Source: Specibacter cremeus
Lineage (GTDB): Bacteria; Actinomycetota; Actinomycetes; Actinomycetales; Micrococcaceae
Direction: 5' to 3'
NCBI RefSeq assembly: GCF_003946885.1
Contig: NZ_RWKQ01000005.1
Location: 64,131-96,670, forward strand
Length of the DNA stretch: 32,540 bases
Shown here: positions 31,996-32,540 of the stretch, piece after piece
How the letters are laid out: every line of letters starts with the position of its first letter
Numbering within the stretch: position 1 is the stretch's first letter
The notes under the pieces: model-generated
The model's database searches: none
Seen by the model: the letters and a program-made list of their open reading frames with translations, nothing else
Told to the model about the DNA's origin: nothing
Made by a program: the position numbers and the translations under genes

Positions 31996-32540
31996 ATGTC
32001 CGATTCTGCCATTAATCATGCTGCGGGGGTATTCGCGCCGGGACATTTGGGTGAGCTGACCTGGGCCGTTCCGTTCGAGATGGTCGATGCCGCCCTCGAC
32101 GCAGCCGGAGGGAAGGAACAAAGACTCAGGAAGCTGCCCTCCCGGGTCGTGGTCTACCTGTTGCTGGCCGGGGGCTTGTTCGCCGACCAGGGGTGGAAGC
32201 AGGTCTTCTCGCGCCTGGTCACGGGGCTCCCGGTCCCGGTGCGCACCCCGTCGGCCTCGTCGCTGTGCCAGGCCATGCGCCGGGTGGGGCCGGCCCCGCT
32301 GCGCGAGCTGTTCTGCCTTCTCAAGGGCCCGGGGGTGACCGGGGCCCGGCAGGTGACCCGGTTCGCCGGCCGGCTGGTGGTGGCCATCGACGGCACCCAG
32401 ATCGCCGTCGCCGATTCCGAGGCCAACCGGGCACGGTTTCCCAAGCCGCGCGGCGGACCCAACGGGGAGGCCGGCTACCCGATGCTGCGGATGGTCGCGA
32501 TCCTCACGGCCGGGACCCGGTCGGTGCTCGAGGCGGCCTT
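31996..32540 (+). CDS. IS4-family transposase (3' end beyond the window)
   Basis: The N-terminal ~181 codons of a DDE transposase, open to the right edge. It starts at the ATG at 31996 with GGGAG five bases before. The N-terminal IS4 domain reads FAPGHLGELTWAVPFEMVDA, LPSRVVVYLLLAGGLFADQG and GWKQVFSRLVTGLP. The first catalytic aspartate is expected in VVAIDGTQIAVADSEANRAR. The second and third acidic residues lie outside the window. No frameshift or stop interrupts the visible part. It lies 161 bases after the WXG100 gene. Confidence 0.88.
   Translation, partial: MSDSAINHAAGVFAPGHLGELTWAVPFEMVDAALDAAGGKEQRLRKLPSRVVVYLLLAGGLFADQGWKQVFSRLVTGLPVPVRTPSASSLCQAMRRVGPAPLRELFCLLKGPGVTGARQVTRFAGRLVVAIDGTQIAVADSEANRARFPKPRGGPNGEAGYPMLRMVAILTAGTRSVLEAA

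Larger units (their letters stand above)
31936..32540 (+). mobile_element. IS4-type insertion sequence, left part only
   Basis: The element contains the transposase gene and the inverted repeat before it. Its left end lies somewhere between the WXG100 stop (31834) and about 31936; the right end is beyond the window, so terminal repeats and target duplication cannot be read. The left coordinate is therefore approximate. Confidence 0.5.

Overview
The window looks like chromosome of a high-GC Gram-positive actinobacterium close to Arthrobacter and other Micrococcaceae. The signs are strongly G/C-ending codons, an IdeR-type metalloregulator, the actinobacterial XPB helicase pair, DUF3027, a WXG100 protein, two ydaO-type (c-di-AMP) riboswitches in front of cell-wall hydrolases, and a polysaccharide lyase whose catalytic residues keep the spacing I recall for Arthrobacter chondroitin AC lyase. 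An insertion sequence is cut by each edge: an ISAzo13-type transposase on the left and an IS4-type transposase on the right.

Left part, about 1-12.1 kb, is mostly core genome. After the left transposase come two secreted peptidoglycan hydrolases on the minus strand (NlpC/P60 and M23), each behind its own riboswitch. Next are an IdeR/DtxR repressor, serC on the plus strand, a block of seven short palindromic repeats, a DUF3027 gene with a cold-shock-domain gene upstream of it, a small membrane protein, the helicase-associated protein plus XPB helicase pair, and a SAM methyltransferase.

Central part, about 12.2-29.0 kb, is a catabolic locus for a sulfated uronic-acid polysaccharide, most plausibly a glycosaminoglycan. 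It holds a Tat-exported PL8 lyase, a CUT1 ABC importer (lipoprotein and two permeases, no ATPase), four S1 sulfatases without signal peptides, a TIM-barrel isomerase/epimerase, a DUF2264 protein, a Gfo/Idh/MocA oxidoreductase and a GntR/LacI-type hybrid regulator. A near-identical element, ACTCCTTTATTCCT, lies in front of all four transcription units of the locus and probably marks one regulon. The suggested flow is extracellular lysis by PL8, import of sulfated unsaturated fragments, desulfation in the cytoplasm, then cleavage of the sugar. No GH88 or GH105 unsaturated-uronyl hydrolase is present, so DUF2264 and/or the oxidoreductase plus isomerase are candidates for that step. This is the part most likely to hold undescribed biochemistry.

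Right part, about 29.1-32.5 kb, has a PhoP/PhoR-like two-component system, then a WXG100 (ESAT-6-like) protein, then the IS4-type transposase running off the edge.
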